Origin: Bacillota bacterium
Lineage (GTDB): Bacteria > Bacillota > Clostridia > Christensenellales > CAG-138
Direction: 5' to 3'
DNA: 7,251 nucleotides
Assembly (NCBI GenBank): GCA_023458355.1
Contig: JAEWZS010000264.1
Coordinates: forward strand, 1 to 7,251
Shown: piece after piece, positions 5,398 through 7,251 of the stretch
Position numbering within the stretch: the stretch's first letter is position 1
How the letters are laid out: every line of letters begins with the position of its first letter
Position numbers and translations under genes: made by a program
The notes under the pieces: model-generated
Seen by the model: the letters and a program-made list of their open reading frames with translations, nothing else
The model's database searches: none
Told to the model about the DNA's origin: nothing

Positions 5398-6905
5398 CAT
5401 CTTTGTGTAATTAGGGAGTCCCATAGTGCCATCATTGCATAGCTTCTCCAAGGTTTCCATTGCTCGGATAGCTTTAAAATTTCTTTTTCATGCATTCCTC
5501 CGAGCGCTTTTTTAATGCCCAAATCTGTTTCCAAGATAGCATCTGCCCACTTTAGCGCACGCATGGCAATATATTTCGCTGTCCAAGGACCTATGCCGGG
5601 GATCTTTGTCAGCTTTTTAATTACATCTTCGGGGTTTAAACACAGCTCGAAATCGAACTGATTTTCCAAAAGGAAGTGTGCAAGCGCAAGAATTGCCCTA
5701 GACCTTGATGCAACAATACCTAGCTGTCCTAGATGCTCCTCGATTTTGCCCTCGAGTGAAAGGATATCGTTTGGTGACGGGAACAGAGTATGTAAGCCTT
5801 CTATACCGGTTTCTATCGGTGTGCCGTATACTGCGGCCATTTTGCCTGCCAATGTTCCTGCGGCTTTAACCGTGATTTGCTGTCCGAGAACTGCTCTTAC
5901 ACAAAGTTCAAACGGGTCAAAACAGCCGGGAACCCGTAATCCTGCAACAAAAGCCCCGGGCTTTACAGTATCCATCGATATAAGGGTTTCGCCTACGGCA
6001 TGGGGGTTGCAGTAAAGGTCGAACAGATCCCGAATACGGCCAAGAAGCTTGGGAAGCACACATAACAGGTTTTCGCTGAACGTAACAGAAAGAACATTCT
6101 TTTCCCGTCGGTTACCAATCTTAATCCACCCGCATTTGGCTTCTCCTAACTTATCGTAGAGTTTTACGGTTCTTAAGTATTCGTTGTTTATGATAATTTC
6201 CACACCGGGTATCGCTCTTTGGGACAGAAAATGCAGTATTCGATCCCATTGATAGGGAGGGCGATACCCCAAAGCAACGGTAATACAGACGTCTTTTGCT
6301 TTCCTATTTTTAGCCTGTTTTCGAAATCCTGTGGGAGAGAGACGATATTGCATTTTGAAAAGATCATTGAATCGTCTGAGGCTCCCAAAACCTGCGGCCA
6401 TTGCGACGTCAACCACGTTCAAGTCGGTGTCCGTCAGAAGGCTCTTTGCTAATAACAGTCTAAAAGTGTTGCTATACTCCACCGGAGCAACATGATACTC
6501 CTCATTGAATACGCGGCGCAAATGCCTATCCGTGTAGCCAAGTTTTGAAGCAAGTTCATGAAGACTGGTGCTGTTTCCGCAATTTTCTTCGATGTACTTG
6601 GCTGCACGCTTTGCTAGCATCGATTTTGCATCCGTTATAGCCATACCGGGGGCAAGTTCCGGGCGACAGATCAGACAGGGGCGAAAACCTGCTTTCTCAG
6701 CCTCCGCTGCCGTGTGATAGTATACGCAGTTTTCTTCTTTCGGCAGCCTTGCTCCGCAGATTGGTCTACAATAAATTCCGGTCGAAGTGACACCCACAAA
6801 GAAGCGGCCGTCGAAGCGGCTGTCTTTTGCTTTGAAGGCAGAATACAGTGCTTTATCCTGTTCGCTTGTGATGGTACCACACCTTCCATACAATTCTTCA
6901 GTCAA
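5397..6905 (-). CDS. Ada metal-binding/AraC regulator fused to AlkA 3-methyladenine-DNA glycosylase
   Basis: A 502-codon fusion of three parts. The Ada N-terminal methylphosphotriester domain (about 18-85) has the four zinc cysteines C46, C50, C77 and C80 (TGIYCRPIC; RPCLICRPE); C46 corresponds to the methyl-accepting Cys38 of E. coli Ada. An AraC-type double helix-turn-helix follows (about 95-196). An AlkA domain spans about 207-498. It includes YRPPYQWDRIL (214-224), LRVPGCFDPFE (323-333), VLGQQ (339-343), helix-hairpin-helix IPGIGPWTAKY (435-445) and WKPWRSYA (483-490). D461 aligns with catalytic Asp238. The protein should sense methylated DNA, activate transcription, and excise alkylated purines. 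Mycobacterium tuberculosis carries the same AdaA-AlkA fusion next to ogt. The start is doubtful: TTG at 6905 has no ribosome binding site and may lie at or before the transcription start. TTG at 6893 or CTG at 6848 are alternatives. Confidence 0.92.
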   Translation of the reverse strand: MTEELYGRCGTITSEQDKALYSAFKAKDSRFDGRFFVGVTSTGIYCRPICGARLPKEENCVYYHTAAEAEKAGFRPCLICRPELAPGMAITDAKSMLAKRAAKYIEENCGNSTSLHELASKLGYTDRHLRRVFNEEYHVAPVEYSNTFRLLLAKSLLTDTDLNVVDVAMAAGFGSLRRFNDLFKMQYRLSPTGFRKQAKNRKAKDVCITVALGYRPPYQWDRILHFLSQRAIPGVEIIINNEYLRTVKLYDKLGEAKCGWIKIGNRREKNVLSVTFSENLLCVLPKLLGRIRDLFDLYCNPHAVGETLISMDTVKPGAFVAGLRVPGCFDPFELCVRAVLGQQITVKAAGTLAGKMAAVYGTPIETGIEGLHTLFPSPNDILSLEGKIEEHLGQLGIVASRSRAILALAHFLLENQFDFELCLNPEDVIKKLTKIPGIGPWTAKYIAMRALKWADAILETDLGIKKALGGMHEKEILKLSEQWKPWRSYAMMALWDSLITQR

Positions 6906-6910
6906 AATTC

Positions 6911-6939
6911 ATCATAGCAGGTAACAATAATGAAAACAA
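6911..6939 (-). promoter_or_regulatory. Extended -10 promoter of the alkylation-repair operon
   Basis: On the minus strand, TTGTTT (6934-6939) and TATGAT (6911-6916) are separated by 17 nt. The -10 is preceded by TGC, making TGCTATGAT, an extended -10 element. Transcription would begin near 6902-6904, almost on the first candidate start codon (TTG, 6905). No clear Ada-box-like operator is recognised upstream, although autoregulation by the AraC domain is expected from the family. Confidence 0.6.
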
Positions 6940-7104
6940 GCCGTTTTCGGACATCGATATGGGGCAGTCTGTGCGGCCCAAACGCTATCGTTGTCGAAAG
7001 AATTCGCAAGGAAATATAGAATAAAGATCAAATCGCAGCGAACTACTGGAGGCCGGAACAACCTACCTTTCCTATGCCGCCGTGATTGCCTAAGCAAGCA
7101 AGAT

Positions 7105-7132
7105 CAATCATCGATACCCCGCACAATGATTG
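7105..7132. repeat. Inverted repeat CAATCAT/ATGATTG
   Basis: Perfect 7-bp arms at 7105-7111 and 7126-7132 enclose a 14-nt loop. Outer AAGC (7096-7099) and GCTT (7137-7140) can add four pairs past an internal loop, and CTTTT follows. It could be a weak plus-strand terminator or an operator. TGATTGCC also occurs twice directly (7083-7090 and 7127-7134). Confidence 0.4.
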
Positions 7133-7161
7133 CCGAGCTTCTTTTAGGATACTGAAAGTCG

Positions 7162-7188
7162 AAGATTTAATATTTTTCCAGAAATCTT
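7162..7188. repeat. Inverted repeat AAGATTT/AAATCTT
   Basis: Perfect 7-bp arms at 7162-7168 and 7182-7188 enclose a 13-nt AT-rich loop. It adjoins the direct-repeat box and may be part of the same control region; no function can be assigned. Confidence 0.35.
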
Positions 7189-7228
7189 AACGTATGTTTA
7201 ACCTATATTCTTCAAAATAGTGTAGAAT
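7187..7228 (+). promoter_or_regulatory. Candidate response-regulator-dependent promoter for a gene beyond the right edge
   Basis: TTAACGTATGT (7187-7197) and TTAACCTATAT (7198-7208) are adjacent 11-bp direct repeats identical at nine positions. TAGAAT (7223-7228) could be a -10 box. No good -35 is present at 17 nt, which fits an activator-dependent promoter where the repeats replace it. PhoB/PhoP-class regulators bind TTAAC-like repeats at this 11-bp period. Only two repeats are present and the target gene is not visible. Confidence 0.35.
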
Positions 7229-7251
7229 TATCTTGGCTGATAATCCGCATA

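Larger units (their letters stand above)
6906..7251. other. Non-coding stretch with inverted repeats; no convincing gene
   Basis: No frame on either strand gives a protein I recognise. Plus-strand frames open for up to about 70 codons lack a good start and ribosome binding site. The left end holds the repair-operon promoter (6911-6939). The rest holds a CAATCAT/ATGATTG inverted repeat (7105-7132), an AAGATTT/AAATCTT inverted repeat (7162-7188), and a pair of 11-bp direct repeats (7187-7208). The last 100 nt are AT-rich, as in promoter regions, and probably precede a gene beyond the right edge. Confidence 0.5.

Noticed and set aside
6671..6889. A 72-codon minus-strand frame starting with ATG within the Ada-AlkA gene
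   Set aside because: It is in a different frame from the well-conserved Ada domain and resembles no protein. It matters only as a hint that the start region may have shifted.
6930..7019. A 29-codon plus-strand frame with ATG at 6930
   Set aside because: The upstream AGG is weak, it overlaps the -35 region of the opposite promoter, and the peptide matches nothing I know.
6912..7097. A 61-codon minus-strand frame upstream of the Ada-AlkA gene
   Set aside because: It starts without a ribosome binding site, overlaps the repair-operon promoter and has no recognisable motif.

Overview
The window most likely comes from a Gram-positive member of the Bacillota, probably of the class Clostridia. This is inferred from strong AGGAGG-type ribosome binding sites, sigma-A-like promoters with 17-nt spacers, a YetF-type membrane protein, a small lipoprotein with a Gram-positive-style signal, moderate base composition, and protein sequences that read like clostridial versions of their families. 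No rRNA, tRNA, CRISPR array, insertion sequence or phage gene was seen.

Layout. (1) At the left edge, on the minus strand, is the N-terminal part of a YetF/DUF421 membrane protein that runs out of the window. (2) A divergent promoter region (220-460) carries a very good sigma-A promoter reading right. (3) A plus-strand block (461-4811) encodes an OmpR-family response regulator, its sensor histidine kinase, a small class I SAM-dependent methyltransferase, a small lipoprotein, and two unlike GNAT acetyltransferases (YhbS-like and RimJ/RimL-like). Spacing is tight (two 4-nt ATGA overlaps and one near-abutting junction). There is no terminator inside the block, and a strong intrinsic terminator ends it at 4816-4866, so it may be one long transcript. 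(4) A minus-strand DNA-alkylation repair operon faces it: a 502-codon Ada (methyl-acceptor)-AraC-AlkA fusion (5397-6905), followed after 12 nt by an Ogt-type O6-alkylguanine-DNA alkyltransferase (4845-5384). (5) The last ~346 nt hold no convincing gene but do hold inverted repeats. Near the right edge, a pair of 11-bp direct repeats stands upstream of a -10-like box, as in PhoB/PhoP-type activated promoters of a gene outside the window.

How the genes may work together. The two-component system probably senses an envelope or extracellular signal and may control its own downstream genes, whose products could modify small molecules or proteins (methyl and acetyl transfer) or sit on the outer membrane face (lipoprotein). 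No substrate can be named from sequence. The repair operon is well understood by family: the fusion protein should sense methylated DNA phosphate through its N-terminal cysteine, activate transcription, and excise alkylated bases. The Ogt protein supplies the O6-alkylguanine repair activity that Escherichia coli Ada carries in its C-terminal domain.

I found no clearly new biological system. The points most worth a second look are the start codon/promoter conflict of the Ada-AlkA gene, the terminator that lies inside the end of ogt, the direct-repeat box at the right edge, and an orphan ribosome binding site with an open frame between the methyltransferase and lipoprotein genes.
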